A stretch of DNA of 64,000 nt. Source: Tragulus kanchil. Its lineage: Eukaryota; Chordata; Mammalia; Artiodactyla; Tragulidae. Below the pieces are notes generated by a model. That model was given only the letters and a program-made list of their open reading frames with translations. It searched no databases and had not been told where the DNA came from. Shown here piece after piece: positions 12,216 through 24,002 of this stretch; position 1 is the stretch's first letter, and each line of letters opens with the position of its first letter. The DNA lies in contig JAIOJX010000026.1 of NCBI GenBank assembly GCA_022376925.1, positions 250,167,330 through 250,231,329 on the forward strand. The letters are read 5' to 3'. The translations under genes were made by a program, and so were the position numbers.

Positions 12216-13506
12216 CACACACCAATGAACATGGGAAGGAACCAGGAACAGGTCAAACGGTATAAACCTAACATATAACAAAATAGATTTCTAGTCTAGC
12301 AAGCACTGTTTTTTTCCACAGGATCGGCTACACTAACTTGTCGTTTATGCCTCCTTGGAAGCTTATCAGCTATCCAGAGCTGATCACTATGCCCTCAAGA
12401 GCCTGTGACAGATGCATTAGTCTCACTGGCCCATCTGACCACCTCAAGGCTGAGGTGCACACCGTCAGTCCCACTCTTCAGGGAGCAACCCTTTTTAATA
12501 AAGTGCAAACTGCTTAATGCACAGTAAAAGGGTTTATATATCTAGAAGGATTTATACCAACTCGCTAAGAGCAATAACATGTAAGTGCAGGGAATTATAG
12601 GCAATTTTTATTTTTCTCTTGATTATCTCTTTTGTGGGCTCTGGAAAGGCAGTACCATCCCTAAGGAGCTTTTTACAAATGGGGAGAAGAGAGTGAGAAT
12701 GAGTAAGGCCCACAAATGTCGAAGCCCCTAAGATGCCTGTGTGATCCAGCACAACAAAGAGACCTGTGCCCCTTCAGGTTCTCACTCTTCCATTAAGCCT
12801 TCATTTGCATCAAAACTATACAATTAATTGAACTTAATATTTAACACTTTTATACGTAAAAATACAAACACTTTTATACATACTATCTGTCTTACACTGT
12901 CTTCATGTATATGAAATTTATTCAAAATACAGCTGCTGTGTCAATCAAGGGACAAAAAGTTCTGTTTTGATGAGATTCCACCAAAATTTGTTCACCAATT
13001 CAGAAAATTCAATTACTGCAGACAAGATCACTTGTTCTAACTAAACATCAATGCAACACACTAGTACCAATGTTTTCTGTTTTCTATGACCTCAAAGACT
13101 AATGTGTGTATGTGTGTATGCGTACATGTACATTTTTATACAAACATTTGTTACTTCATTACATCCACCAGTGTACTCATGCCCAACTATACCAGACCAT
13201 ATTACATTTCTTTATACATACTATCATAATTATATGGCATTTAATTACATATTATTTTAAGAGAATTTTACGTTTATTTCACACAGGGAATTATATTAAA
13301 TTTTTTTTTAATTTACATTTATAAGAAAGGTGAGGTAAGAATTACCCTTTGAGAAAATCAAGTGGCATTATTAAGTATATATTACAAAAAGAAGATGTTC
13401 ATATGCAAAAAAACTCTAGACACAGACCTTATACCCTTCATACAAACTATTCAATTAATAGAGCACAGACCCAAATGCAACACACAAACACTATAAAACT
13501 CTTATT
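12216..13506. other. Single-copy A+T-rich DNA, nothing recognised
   Basis: The stretch is A+T rich, with a short degenerate TGTG/TATG tract near 13100-13125. I recognise no exon or repeat. The 66- and 72-codon frames here lack recognisable features. Confidence 0.4.
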
Positions 13507-13520
13507 AATAACATAGGAAA

Positions 13521-13850
13521 GGGGCTTCCCTGGTGGTGCAGTGGGTAAGGACACCGCCTTGCACTGCAAGGGGCGCCGGTTCCATCCCTGGCCTGGGAAG
13601 CTCCCATGTGCCATGGAGCGGCTGGACTGATGTGTCCAATTACCAAGCTGGAGCTCTGGAGCGCATGCGCCCAGAGCCGGCGCTCTGCGACGACAGACGC
13701 CACCGCGATGGGAGGCCCACAGGAGCCAAAGAACAAAGACGGATGAACATAGAGAAACGAAAGACCAATAGAAGTGGTCCCCCTGCTCTCCTCCCTCCCC
13801 AACCCGACCCCCGCCCAAAATAAACAAATAAATAAATATTTAAAAAAAAA
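13521..13850 (+). mobile_element. Young CHR SINE with GC-rich 3' extension (SINE A)
   Basis: A tRNA-Glu-derived head (GGGCTTCCCTGGTGGTGCAG, B-box-like GGTTCCATCC) is followed by the CHR body (GGAGCTCTGGAGCGCATGCG, CCAGAGCCGGCGCTCTGCGA) and then a GC-rich 3' part ending in CCCGACCCCCGCCC and an AAATAAA-type tail. A perfect 12-bp target-site duplication, AATAACATAGGA, flanks it (13507-13518 and 13851-13862). Retained CpGs indicate a recent insertion. It is one parent of the chimeric copy that follows. Confidence 0.93.
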
Positions 13851-14557
13851 AATAACATAGGAGAAAACCTGGATGACCTCAATGAGTAAGGCAATAACTT
13901 TTTAGAGGTATGATCCATGAAAATGATAATAAGCTGGACTCCATTAAAATTAAAACTTCCTGCTTTGTGAATGATAATGTCAAAAGAATGATAAGGGCTT
14001 CCCTGGTGGTCCAGTGGGTAGAGAGTCCGCCTTGCAGTGCAAGGGGCACCACTTTGATCCCTGGCGCGGGAAGATCCCATGTGCCATGGAGCGGCTGGAC
14101 TGATGTGTCCAATTACCAAGCTGGAGCTCTGGAGCGCATGCGCCCAGAGCCGGCGCTCTGCGACGACAGACGCCACCGCGATGGGAGGCCCACAGGAGCC
14201 AAAGAACAAAGACGGATGAACATAGAGAAACGAAAGACCAATAGAAGTGGTCCCCCTGCTCTCCTCCCTCCCCAACCCGACCCCCGCCCAAAATAAACAA
14301 ATAAATAAATATTTAAAAAAAAAAATAACATAGGAGAAAACCTGGATGACCTCAATGAGTAAGGCAATAACTTTTTAGAGGTATGATCCATGAAAATGAT
14401 AATAAGCTGGACTCCATTAAAATTAAAACTTCCTGCTTTGTGAATGATAATGTCAAAAGAATGATAAGGGCTTCCCTGGTGGTCCAGTGGGTAGAGAGTC
14501 CGCCTTGCAGTGCAAGGGGCACCACTTTGATCCCTGGCGCGGGAAGATCCCATGTGC
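13602..14557. repeat. Tandem doublet 4, unit 473 bp with SINE breakpoints
   Basis: Sequence from 13602 repeats at +473. The units run 13602-14074 and 14075-14547, and the shared 10-mer TCCCATGTGC occurs at 13602, 14075 and 14548. Both ends of the unit fall at the same place inside two different CHR SINEs. The copies look identical, including an A11 run. No seam damage is visible, unlike most other doublets, so unequal recombination between SINEs is a real alternative to misassembly. Confidence 0.95.
13995..14323 (+). mobile_element. Chimeric CHR SINE (head of SINE B, body of SINE A)
   Basis: The left ~85 bp (TTTGATCCCTGGCGCGGGAAG) match the SINE at 14468, while everything right of TCCCATGTGC matches the SINE at 13521, including its GC-rich 3' end and the downstream AATAACATAGGA. 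The switch falls in the 10 bp shared by both parents. Either homeologous crossover or a joined contig overlap would produce exactly this. Confidence 0.9.
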
Positions 14558-14751
14558 TGTGGAGCAACTGGGCTAGTGTGTCCAATTACAAGCCAGCTCT
14601 CTGGAGCGCATGTGCCCAGAGCTCATGCTCTGCAACAGGAGAGGCCACTGCAATGGGAGGCCCACACAGGCCAAAGAATAAAGATGGATGAAAAATAAAT
14701 AAATAAAAAATCAATACAAAGAGGTCAAAATTTAAAAAAAAAAAAAAAAAA
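14468..14751 (+). mobile_element. CHR SINE with AAAATTT-type tail (SINE B)
   Basis: The tRNA-Glu head and CHR body are present, but more diverged than SINE A (GTGCTGTGGAGCAACTGGGC). After AAAGATGGATG it lacks the GC-rich extension and instead ends AGAGGTCAAAATTTAAAA plus a long A-run. The same tail type is seen at 60634. It is an older CHR subfamily and the second parent of the chimera at 13995. Confidence 0.88.
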
Positions 14752-14756
14752 TGACA

Positions 14757-15500
14757 AGACAAACCACAGACTGGGAGAAAACATACGCAAAATACACATT
14801 TGATAAAGGACTGTTACCAAAACATACAAAGAAGTCTAAAAATTAAATAAAGAAAACAAACAACCCAATTGAAAAATGGGCCAAAGACCTTAAAGACACT
14901 TCAATAAACAGGAACTCATATATTGCTACTGGGAATGCAAATTTTAGGAGCCACTTTGGAAGACAGCTTAGCAGTTTCTCACAAACTGGACCTATTCTAT
15001 CATACAATCCGGCAATCACAATCCTTGGTGTTTAAGGAGTCAAAACCTCACACCCTCACAAAATCCTGTATACAGATGTTCACAGCAGCTTTATTCATAA
15101 CTGCCAAAACTTGGAAGCAATCAAGATGACCTTCAGTAGGTGAATGGATAAATAAATGCTATGGTACATTCAGACAATGAAACATTACTCGGTGCTAAAA
15201 AGAAATGAACTATTAAGCCATGAAGAGACATGGAGGAAGCATAAATGCATAATACTGCATGAAAGAAGCCAACAGGAAAAGGCTACACAGTGTATGAACC
15301 CAATTCCATGGCACTCTGGGAAGGACAAAACTATGGAGGCAGTAGAAGCATCAGCGGGGGCCAGAGGCTTTGGAGGCAGAGTGGGACAGACAGATGGAGC
15401 TCAGAGGATTTTTAGGGCAGTGAAATACTTCGTACGGTACTATAATAATGGATATGAGTCATTTTACATTTGTCCAAACCCACAGAATGCACACCACCAA
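14757..15500 (+). mobile_element. Old L1 3' fragment (copy 1)
   Basis: L1 ORF2 C-terminal and 3' UTR wording is plain: GGGAGAAAACATACGCAAAA, CCAATTGAAAAATGGGCCAA, TATTGCTACTGGGAATGCAA, ACAGCAGCTTTATTCATAAC, CTTGGAAGCAATCAAGATGA, GTGAATGGATAAATAAATGC. The element is 5' truncated and its ORF2 frame is broken. The 68- and 116-codon frames here are L1 remnants, not genes. Confidence 0.88.
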
Positions 15501-15930
15501 GAGTGAACCCGCAGGCAAACTGAACTGGGGACACACCGATAATGGGCGAGGCCATACACATGCCAGGGTGAGAGAGTAGATGAGAAGTCTCTTTACCCTC
15601 CTCTCAATTTTCCAGGGAACCTGAAAAACAGCTCTAAAAAAACAGTCTAAAAATGGGGGAAGGGAGGATGAAGTCTGATAGAATTGAGAACCAACTAGTT
15701 TACAGTAAACCAAACATTACACAGTGCACTTATCCTAGCGCAATGGTGGGCCACTTACCTTCCATACTAGGGGAAGGGAAAGCAATCATCATGAGCACGG
15801 GCAGAATCATCACTCCATCTACCATTGTACAACTGTGGATAGAAAAAAAAGAGGCGAGTGAAACAGGAAAAATGTAACTTGCCAGATGACAAATTAAATG
15901 AAGCATACCATCTTTAAACTTGCCATTCAC

Positions 15931-16673
15931 AAGACAAACCACAGACTGGGAGAAAACATACAAAATACACATTTGATAAAGGACTGTTACCAAAACATAC
16001 AAAGAAGTCTAAAAATTAAATAAAGAAAACAAACAACCCAATTGAAAAATGGGCCAAAGACCTTAAAGACACTTCAATAAACAGGAACTCATATATTGCT
16101 ACTGGGAATGCAAATTTTAGGAGCCACTTTGGAAGACAGCTTAGCAGTTTCTCACAAACTGGACCTATTCTATCATACAATCCGGCAATCACAATCCTTG
16201 GTGTTTAAGGAGTCAAAACCTCACACCCTCACAAAATCCTGTATACAGATGTTCACAGCAGCTTTATTCATAACTGCCAAAACTTGGAAGCAATCAAGAT
16301 GACCTTCAGTAGGTGAATGGATAAATAAATGCTATGGTACATTCAGACAATGAAACATTACTCGGTGCTAAAAAGAAATGAACTATTAAGCCATGAAGAG
16401 ACATGGAGGAAGCATAAATGCATAATACTGCATGAAAGAAGCCAACAGGAAAAGGCTACACAGTGTATGAACCCAATTCCATGGCACTCTGGGAAGGACA
16501 AAACTATGGAGGCAGTAGAAGCATCAGCGGGGGCCAGAGGCTTTGGAGGCAGAGTGGGACAGACAGATGGAGCTCAGAGGATTTTTAGGGCAGTGAAATA
16601 CTTCGTACGGTACTATAATAATGGATATGAGTCATTTTACATTTGTCCAAACCCACAGAATGCACACCACCAA
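15931..16673 (+). mobile_element. Old L1 3' fragment (copy 2)
   Basis: This is the duplicate of the L1 fragment at 14757, carried by doublet 5. It is not an independent insertion, since its flanking DNA is duplicated with it. Confidence 0.88.
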
Positions 16674-17170
16674 GAGTGAACCCGCAGGCAAACTGAACTG
16701 GGGACACACCGATAATGGGCGAGGCCATACACATGCCAGGGTGAGAGAGTAGATGAGAAGTCTCTTTACCCTCCTCTCAATTTTCCAGGGAACCTGAAAA
16801 ACAGCTCTAAAAAAACAGTCTAAAAATGGGGGAAGGGAGGATGAAGTCTGATAGAATTGAGAACCAACTAGTTTACAGTAAACCAAACATTACACAGTGC
16901 ACTTATCCTAGCGCAATGGTGGGCCACTTACCTTCCATACTAGGGGAAGGGAAAGCAATCATCATGAGCACGGGCAGAATCATCACTCCATCTACCATTG
17001 TACAACTGTGGATAGAAAAAAAAGAGGCGAGTGAAACAGGAAAAATGTAACTTGCCAGATGACAAATTAAATGAAGCATACCATCTTTAAACTTGCCATT
17101 CAAGGCCTTTCTTACAAATCCCCTTTACATATGTTGCCTTATTTCTTAGTACATTTAAACATACACCCTA

Positions 17171-17360
17171 GGGCTTCCCTGGTGGTGCAGTGGTACAGGT
17201 TCGATCCCTGGTCCAGAAAGCCCATGAGCCCCAACTCCTGAGCCTGCGTGCACACCTAAAGTCCATGCTCCATAACAAGAGAAGCCACTGCAATGAGAAG
17301 CCAGTGCAGCACAACGAAGACCCAGCCCAGCCAAAAATAAATTTAAAATAATAATAATAA
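17171..17360 (+). mobile_element. CHR-type SINE, internally deleted (copy 1)
   Basis: The head GGGCTTCCCTGGTGGTGCAG jumps straight to TGGTACAGGTTCGATCCCTG, so the segment between A and B boxes is shortened. The body is an older CHR form (GCCACTGCAATGAGAAGCC, AACGAAGACCCAGCCCAGCC) with an (AAT)n tail. A 10-bp target duplication, TAAACATACA, lies at 17156-17165 and 17361-17370. Confidence 0.9.
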
Positions 17361-18295
17361 TAAACATACAACCTTTACATGGATCTAAATAAATCATCTT
17401 AAAGTGTTAATCAGATTTACCTCCTACTGGTGGCCACTCTGAGGCTACTTCCTCTGAGTCCATCCTCTTACAAAGAACTCAAAAAGCACATGAAAAATTC
17501 TCAGCTATAAGGCCGGGTATTCCTAAAGGGCTTTAGGCTTGAGTTTTATCTTATCCCATTGAACTCAAAATTGGGGCACCAAGTTAAGAATTCTGAGAAG
17601 CATGAATACACTGTTCAAACATGATGTTAAAGATTAAATGACTGAATAATCAAAGCCAAATTACTATGTCTCAGCTTTACTTTTCCTTTAAAAGGATTAG
17701 AGGGGAAGCAATTTACATCGTCATACAGCCCGCAAAAAGAAAATAAAAAACAAACACAAAACTGTAACGTATCCTTCACCTATTTGAAAACAATGTATTC
17801 TTACATTAACCTCAAATTTAACAAAGCACAGACACAATCTAGACAGCAAGAAATCAAATAAAGCTTTATGAAACTATAATGGAGAGAAAATAAGATATAT
17901 AAATTTTAAGTTGATACTGCCCTAAAACTACATTGGCCAAAGCTCAGTGTTCTGAGTCAACAACAGAAAACTTTTCCATTTGAGCAATTCTTGCAAAATT
18001 TTGGAAATTATGACAAGAGCTTGGTTATACTAATTCTTTATTACAAAGAATAATTTAAAAACTTGAAAGTTGCAATTTTCTGGACATCATGAGCACGGGC
18101 AGAATCATCACTCCATCTACCATTGTACAACTGTGGATAGAAAAAAAAGAGGCGAGTGAAACAGGAAAAATGTAACTTGCCAGATGACAAATTAAATGAA
18201 GCATACCATCTTTAAACTTGCCATTCAAGGCCTTTCTTACAAATCCCCTTTACATATGTTGCCTTATTTCTTAGTACATTTAAACATACACCCTA

Positions 18296-18485
18296 GGGCT
18301 TCCCTGGTGGTGCAGTGGTACAGGTTCGATCCCTGGTCCAGAAAGCCCATGAGCCCCAACTCCTGAGCCTGCGTGCACACCTAAAGTCCATGCTCCATAA
18401 CAAGAGAAGCCACTGCAATGAGAAGCCAGTGCAGCACAACGAAGACCCAGCCCAGCCAAAAATAAATTTAAAATAATAATAATAA
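18296..18485 (+). mobile_element. CHR-type SINE, internally deleted (copy 2)
   Basis: This duplicates the SINE at 17171 through doublet 6, with the same internal deletion, (AAT)n tail and target duplication. It is not an independent insertion. Confidence 0.9.
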
Positions 18486-19219
18486 TAAACATACAACCTT
18501 TACATGGATCTAAATAAATCATCTTAAAGTGTTAATCAGATTTACCTCCTACTGGTGGCCACTCTGAGGCTACTTCCTCTGAGTCCATCCTCTTACAAAG
18601 AACTCAAAAAGCACATGAAAAATTCTCAGCTATAAGGCCGGGTATTCCTAAAGGGCTTTAGGCTTGAGTTTTATCTTATCCCATTGAACTCAAAATTGGG
18701 GCACCAAGTTAAGAATTCTGAGAAGCATGAATACACTGTTCAAACATGATGTTAAAGATTAAATGACTGAATAATCAAAGCCAAATTACTATGTCTCAGC
18801 TTTACTTTTCCTTTAAAAGGATTAGAGGGGAAGCAATTTACATCGTCATACAGCCCGCAAAAAGAAAATAAAAAACAAACACAAAACTGTAACGTATCCT
18901 TCACCTATTTGAAAACAATGTATTCTTACATTAACCTCAAATTTAACAAAGCACAGACACAATCTAGACAGCAAGAAATCAAATAAAGCTTTATGAAACT
19001 ATAATGGAGAGAAAATAAGATATATAAATTTTAAGTTGATACTGCCCTAAAACTACATTGGCCAAAGCTCAGTGTTCTGAGTCAACAACAGAAAACTTTT
19101 CCATTTGAGCAATTCTTGCAAAATTTTGGAAATTATGACAAGAGCTTGGTTATACTAATTCTTTATTACAAAGAATAATTTAAAAAAATTAAACCTTGAA
19201 CTAGTTGCAATTTTCTGGA

Positions 19220-19714
19220 TGGCAAAAATAAAGAGAAATAGGTCAAGTTCTTTAGGGAACAGGTTCATATGCTGCTGTCTTACTCTTGTAGCCTTAAAGC
19301 AAAGAACAAGAGCCCACTGCTAGCTAAACTGTTTGGAATGAACATCTGCTGACTCATCTTCTTAAATAAAACTCCTTTGGTTAGTAGTCTGATTGTTCAT
19401 GTCCCACACCTCTATCTTGCCACTCCTCACTTCAATTTGTCTACAACTGTATTTCAGACCATCCCTTCTCTAACAGCAAGGTGAGGGAGGAGGCTCTGTA
19501 AAGGCGAGTGTAATGGACCTTCCTTTTTATATTTTCCAAAGCACATGGAACTTAAGTGACCCTTTTTTTCTGTTTCTGTTGTTGTTATTATTATTGGTTT
19601 CATGTTCACCACAGATCTTTTCTACAGCAAGCCTTTATTTGATATACAAATGCCTTGTTTCACCCTCTGACCCTCACAATCAGATACTGACCCCTACATC
19701 ACCATCTCCCCTCT
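19220..19714. other. Single-copy DNA, nothing recognised
   Basis: A short (TTA)n/TTG run lies at about 19577-19595. I see no exon or identifiable repeat. Confidence 0.35.
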
Positions 19715-19970
19715 GTGCCTTTGAAAAGAAACATTCTGTTGGCTCCCTCCATGCCAGGTGCCCTGAGCCTTCCCCTTCACCTCTCTCCTACCCAACTCCT
19801 TCTTTCTGTCATTCATGACCTAGCTCAAAAGGTAAACGCTTGGTGTGATGACTCTCCATCAGCAGGATTTCAACCCCCCAGCACTGGTCAAACACCACTC
19901 ACAATCCATCATTTCTCTACGTCAATCTCCAGCACTAGCCTACTTGCCCCCAAAAAGGGTACATGCATCC
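19715..19970 (+). mobile_element. Possible L2 fragment
   Basis: CTCTCTCCTACCCAACTCCT, then a GTCATTCATGACCTAGCTCAA block, follows the word order of the L2 3' region ('aactcctactcatccttcaagacccagctcaaat'). The rest is too diverged to be sure. The open frames of 93-101 codons across it are not convincing as genes. Confidence 0.35.
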
Positions 19971-20167
19971 ACAAGCCATACAAAATAAAGCATTAAATTA
20001 TGGAATGAAAATACTAAAATCTGTATCATACTTAAAATGATTTAATCTAATAGTGTGGGAAAATAACTCAGTCTTTACAACCATCTGCTACAAGAGGTAT
20101 CTTGCAGAAATGCGGGTTCCAAAATGTGCAAGAGTGGACATGGTTTGCTTATAGAATACAGTCAGGT

Positions 20168-22390
20168 TTGAAGGTTATTTAAGTGGAATTGCAGGTTGTA
20201 ATGGCTAGATACGATGAAATGAGCCCTCCCCAACATGCAGGTGCTCTAAATCCATTAAAGAAACTACAGATTGAATATGTCATTAATGAAGGTACCAGAG
20301 AAGAGTAAGAAAACGGTGGAGCTGATATTGCTATTTCTAGTGGTTCTTTGTTAATCAGTTTACTAGAGAAAAGCAATTAACATTCAGTTCAATGCAATGT
20401 GAAGCAGGCTCACCAAATTCAAAGTTAAAAATGCATTAAAAACTGACTTGCCTCCAGTATCATAAACAATAAACATTCATTTACCCTGAGTGATTTGAGA
20501 TTTTCGTCAATAATACAATGTCATTACCATTAGCAATACCTAAAACATTTCGTCTTAAATCTTCTTGAAATTTCTACTTTATGTATGGTTTATAATAACA
20601 CTTATAAGGAACATACATATTGAGGGTACACGCTGAAAAAACTTTTCAACTGATGAGATACACCATCAAAAGCCTTTGAAAAGCACTGAACTCTGTCTTA
20701 TCTTTGAATTCCCAGCCCATCTTTCCTCCTTCCTTCCACAACTGTTGAGAGCCTGCTATGCATTAGAAATCAGAAATTTAAAATGATAAAGACACACAGA
20801 CATGGTCCTTGCTATTTATTATGAAGCTTACACAATCTACCTGTGGTGGTAATCAAATAACCATACAGAAGACTGCATAGTTAAAACTTAAACTAAGTGT
20901 TAGGAAGAAACAGGGTAAAAGAAGATTGCTAACAAAACAATCTGAGGTTGTTTTTTGGAGGGTGGAGGAGCTTCCCTGGAGAGATTATATCTAAACAGGA
21001 ACTAGCAAGATGAGTAGGAGGTACTACAAAAACGGTAAGAGTACGTGAGATCTTGTGTGTGTGTGTGCATGCGTGTGTTTGTGTTGGAGTGGGGAGCACT
21101 GTGCAGTGCAGACAGAAGGGCATTAAAGGAAAAAGGCACAGCTTCTCGGTTTCTACACAGGCTTGGTGGCCAGGGGAAGCATGGCGCGTTCTGAGGACTT
21201 AAGACGTTATTTCCTATGTGAAGGGAAAAAGAAAGCACCAAGCTAGCATACAGAGATCAGTCTTTAAATCGCAAAATTTTTAAAGAAACTACAGATTGAA
21301 GGTTATTTAAGTGGAATTGCAGGTTGTAATGGCTAGATACGATGAAATGAGCCCTCCCCAACATGCAGGTGCTCTAAATCCATTAAAGAAACTACAGATT
21401 GAATATGTCATTAATGAAGGTACCAGAGAAGAGTAAGAAAACGGTGGAGCTGATATTGCTATTTCTAGTGGTTCTTTGTTAATCAGTTTACTAGAGAAAA
21501 GCAATTAACATTCAGTTCAATGCAATGTGAAGCAGGCTCACCAAATTCAAAGTTAAAAATGCATTAAAAACTGACTTGCCTCCAGTATCATAAACAATAA
21601 ACATTCATTTACCCTGAGTGATTTGAGATTTTCGTCAATAATACAATGTCATTACCATTAGCAATACCTAAAACATTTCGTCTTAAATCTTCTTGAAATT
21701 TCTACTTTATGTATGGTTTATAATAACACTTATAAGGAACATACATATTGAGGGTACACGCTGAAAAAAACTTTTCAACTGATGAGATACACCATCAAAA
21801 GCCTTTGAAAAGCACTGAACTCTGTCTTATCTTTGAATTCCCAGCCCATCTTTCCTCCTTCCTTCCACAACTGTTGAGAGCCTGCTATGCATTAGAAATC
21901 AGAAATTTAAAATGATAAAGACACACAGACATGGTCCTTGCTATTTATTATGAAGCTTACACAATCTACCTGTGGTGGTAATCAAATAACCATACAGAAG
22001 ACTGCATAGTTAAAACTTAAACTAAGTGTTAGGAAGAAACAGGGTAAAAGAAGATTGCTAACAAAACAATCTGAGGTTGTTTTTTGGAGGGTGGAGGAGC
22101 TTCCCTGGAGAGATTATATCTAAACAGGAACTAGCAAGATGAGTAGGAGGTACTACAAAAACGGTAAGAGTACGTGAGATCTTGTGTGTGTGTGTGTGCA
22201 TGCGTGTGTTTGTGTTGGAGTGGGGAGCACTGTGCAGTGCAGACAGAAGGGCATTAAAGGAAAAAGGCACAGCTTCTCGGTTTCTACACAGGCTTGGTGG
22301 CCAGGGGAAGCATGGCGCGTTCTGAGGACTTAAGACGTTATTTCCTATGTGAAGGGAAAAAAAAGAAAGCACCAAGCTAGCATACAGAGA
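20168..22390. repeat. Tandem doublet 7, unit about 1128 bp
   Basis: Copy 1 is 20168-21256 and copy 2 is 21296-22390. Copies differ in A-run length (CTGAAAAAAC against CTGAAAAAAAC; GGGAAAAAGAAAG against GGGAAAAAAAAGAAAG) and in a (TG)n tract (7 against 8 units near 21055 and 22184). The 39 bp between them include TTAAAGAAACTACAGATTG, a short out-of-place copy of sequence found inside the unit. Confidence 0.95.
21053..21086 (+). repeat. (TG)n microsatellite
   Basis: Seven TG units are followed by CATGCGTGTGTTTGTG. The duplicate in doublet 7 at about 22182-22217 carries eight units, which helps show whether the copies are alleles, read errors or paralogues. Confidence 0.85.
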
Positions 22391-22611
22391 GCTTAGAGAG
22401 AAAAGCTGTAAGGAGAGAAAACCTAGGAAGGCTGGGGAGGTAGGCCCCGACCAGAACCTGGCTAGAACACGGCAAGCCCTAGTAAGCCCCCTACTCATCT
22501 CCCTACATTCATGGCTGTCAAGGCCCTTCACCACCTCCAGTCCTCGGCACACCAACCAGCCAGCTTCCTGGTCTCTGGACTCTCTACATACGACGCTGCT
22601 GCTCCCAGTGA

Positions 22612-22920
22612 TCAGGCCTTTCAGGATCCAACCTGGCAAATCCTACTCATCCTTCAAATCTCAAATGTTACATCCTTCTAGAAGCTGGCCTAAACCCTCA
22701 TTTGCCCTCATTATACTCTCATATACCGCTGTGCTGATTTCATTCATAGCACTCATCATCATTAATACTTACATATTCGTACTCATGTGTGTGCTTTCGA
22801 ACATCTGTCTTCCTCCCTACACTATAAACCTCATGGTTGCAAAATCTATAGTCTATTTTGTTCATCGCTACCAGCACCTAGTAGATGTACACTTAATATC
22901 TGCTGAATTCAAATTTTCCT
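22612..22920 (+). mobile_element. L2 LINE 3' end (copy 1)
   Basis: The order is a clear L2 match: AATCCTACTCATCCTTCAAA, TCTCAAATGTTACATCCTTC, AGAAGCTGGCCTAAACCCTC, ATTCATAGCACTCATCATC, CTTCCTCCCTACACTATAA, ATCGCTACCAGCACCTAGTA. A 106-codon open frame over it is an L2 shadow. Confidence 0.85.
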
Positions 22921-23693
22921 TGAATTAGTCAGTTCAATTTAAATTCCAAAGAATTAGCCATGCTGCCTCCCGACCTATAACACACAAGCGCATACACACC
23001 TGCAAAGGAATCACAAGATGAAGGCATTTATCATCTCTGTTAACTCAATCCCTAGAATTGGTTCAGGTAATAATACTCAGCAGTTAACAAGTCCCAAGCT
23101 TTAAAATGAAGCGTTCTTTCACTATTTAAAAAACAACTCTAAAGACATCACCACTGGCAATTTCTCCCGTCACAAGACCAACAAAAGCTTATGCCCCTAA
23201 CCACCTTTTAACCGATTATTATTGTGCAAGCAAAACTAAAACACTAATTTAGGATCCTAAATGGAAAATAGGGGGAAAAGGAGTTATAAATTCAGGCTTC
23301 CAAATGAATAGGCTGTTTCTAGACAGACAGCTCAAAACCTGCCAAAAATCTTTAAGAAAAATGATCCAGCATCATTTCTGTGCAAAAGGAAAGGCACCCA
23401 AGTTTGGGGGGCATCTTACAGGCGTTATTTCCTATGTGAAGGGAAAAAGAAAGCACCAAGCTAGCATACAGAGAGCTTAGAGAAAAGCTGTAAGGAGAGA
23501 AAACCTAGGAAGGCTGGGGAGGTAGGCCCCGACCAGAACCTGGCTAGAACACGGCAAGCCCTAGTAAGCCCCCTACTCATCTCCCTACATTCATGGCTGT
23601 CAAGGCCCTTCACCACCTCCAGTCCTCGGCACACCAACCAGCCAGCTTCCTGGTCTCTGGACTCTCTACATACACGCTGCTGCTCCCAGTGAT

Positions 23694-24002
23694 CAGGCCT
23701 TTCAGGATCCAACCTGGCAAATCCTACTCATCCTTCAAATCTCAAATGTTACATCCTTCTAGAAGCTGGCCTAAACCCTCATTTGCCCTCATTATACTCT
23801 CATATACCGCTGTGCTGATTTCATTCATAGCACTCATCATCATTAATACTTACATATTCGTACTCATGTGTGTGCTTTCGAACATCTGTCTTCCTCCCTA
23901 CACTATAAACCTCATGGTTGCAAAATCTATAGTCTATTTTGTTCATCGCTACCAGCACCTAGTAGATGTACACTTAATATCTGCTGAATTCAAATTTTCC
24001 TT
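23694..24002 (+). mobile_element. L2 LINE 3' end (copy 2)
   Basis: The duplicate of the L2 tail at 22612, carried by doublet 8. Confidence 0.85.

Larger units (their letters stand above)
14754..17102. repeat. Tandem doublet 5, unit about 1.17 kb
   Basis: Copy 1 is 14754-15929 and copy 2 is 15929-17102. The copies abut with only a CA overlap and no filler. Copy 2 lacks two bases (GC) of ACATACGCAAAATAC near its start; the offset is then a constant 1173. The unit begins inside an L1 3' fragment and runs into single-copy DNA, so transposition does not explain it. Confidence 0.96.
16960..19219. repeat. Tandem doublet 6, unit about 1125 bp
   Basis: Copy 1 is 16960-18084 and copy 2 is 18085-19219. 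The last ~40 bp of copy 1 have lost about 10 bp (AATTTAAAAACTTGAAAGTTG against a longer form in copy 2 around 19182-19207). The first 143 bp of the unit lie inside copy 2 of doublet 5, so that segment occurs three times (from 15787, 16960 and 18085). Confidence 0.95.

Noticed and set aside
13521..13600. tRNA gene calls at SINE heads (also 31165, 40999, 47575)
   Set aside because: These are tRNA-Glu-derived SINE promoters. A- and B-box-like sequences are present but the acceptor stem and 3' half are replaced by CHR body.
13640..14275. A 211-codon open frame on the minus strand
   Set aside because: It is the longest frame in the window but runs through two CHR SINEs and the 473-bp duplication. 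Its amino acids are the antisense translation of SINE sequence.
15156..15506. A 116-codon open frame
   Set aside because: It lies within an old L1 3' fragment and is present twice only because of doublet 5.
21053..21086. Possible CRISPR-like or minisatellite array among the repeats
   Set aside because: Only simple microsatellites and two-copy tandem duplications occur; there are no regularly spaced short repeats with unique spacers.
22058..22639. A 193-codon minus-strand frame with a hydrophobic stretch
   Set aside because: It includes a (TG)n microsatellite and is lost in the neighbouring near-identical copies through one- and two-base differences. It shows no domain and no exon signals.
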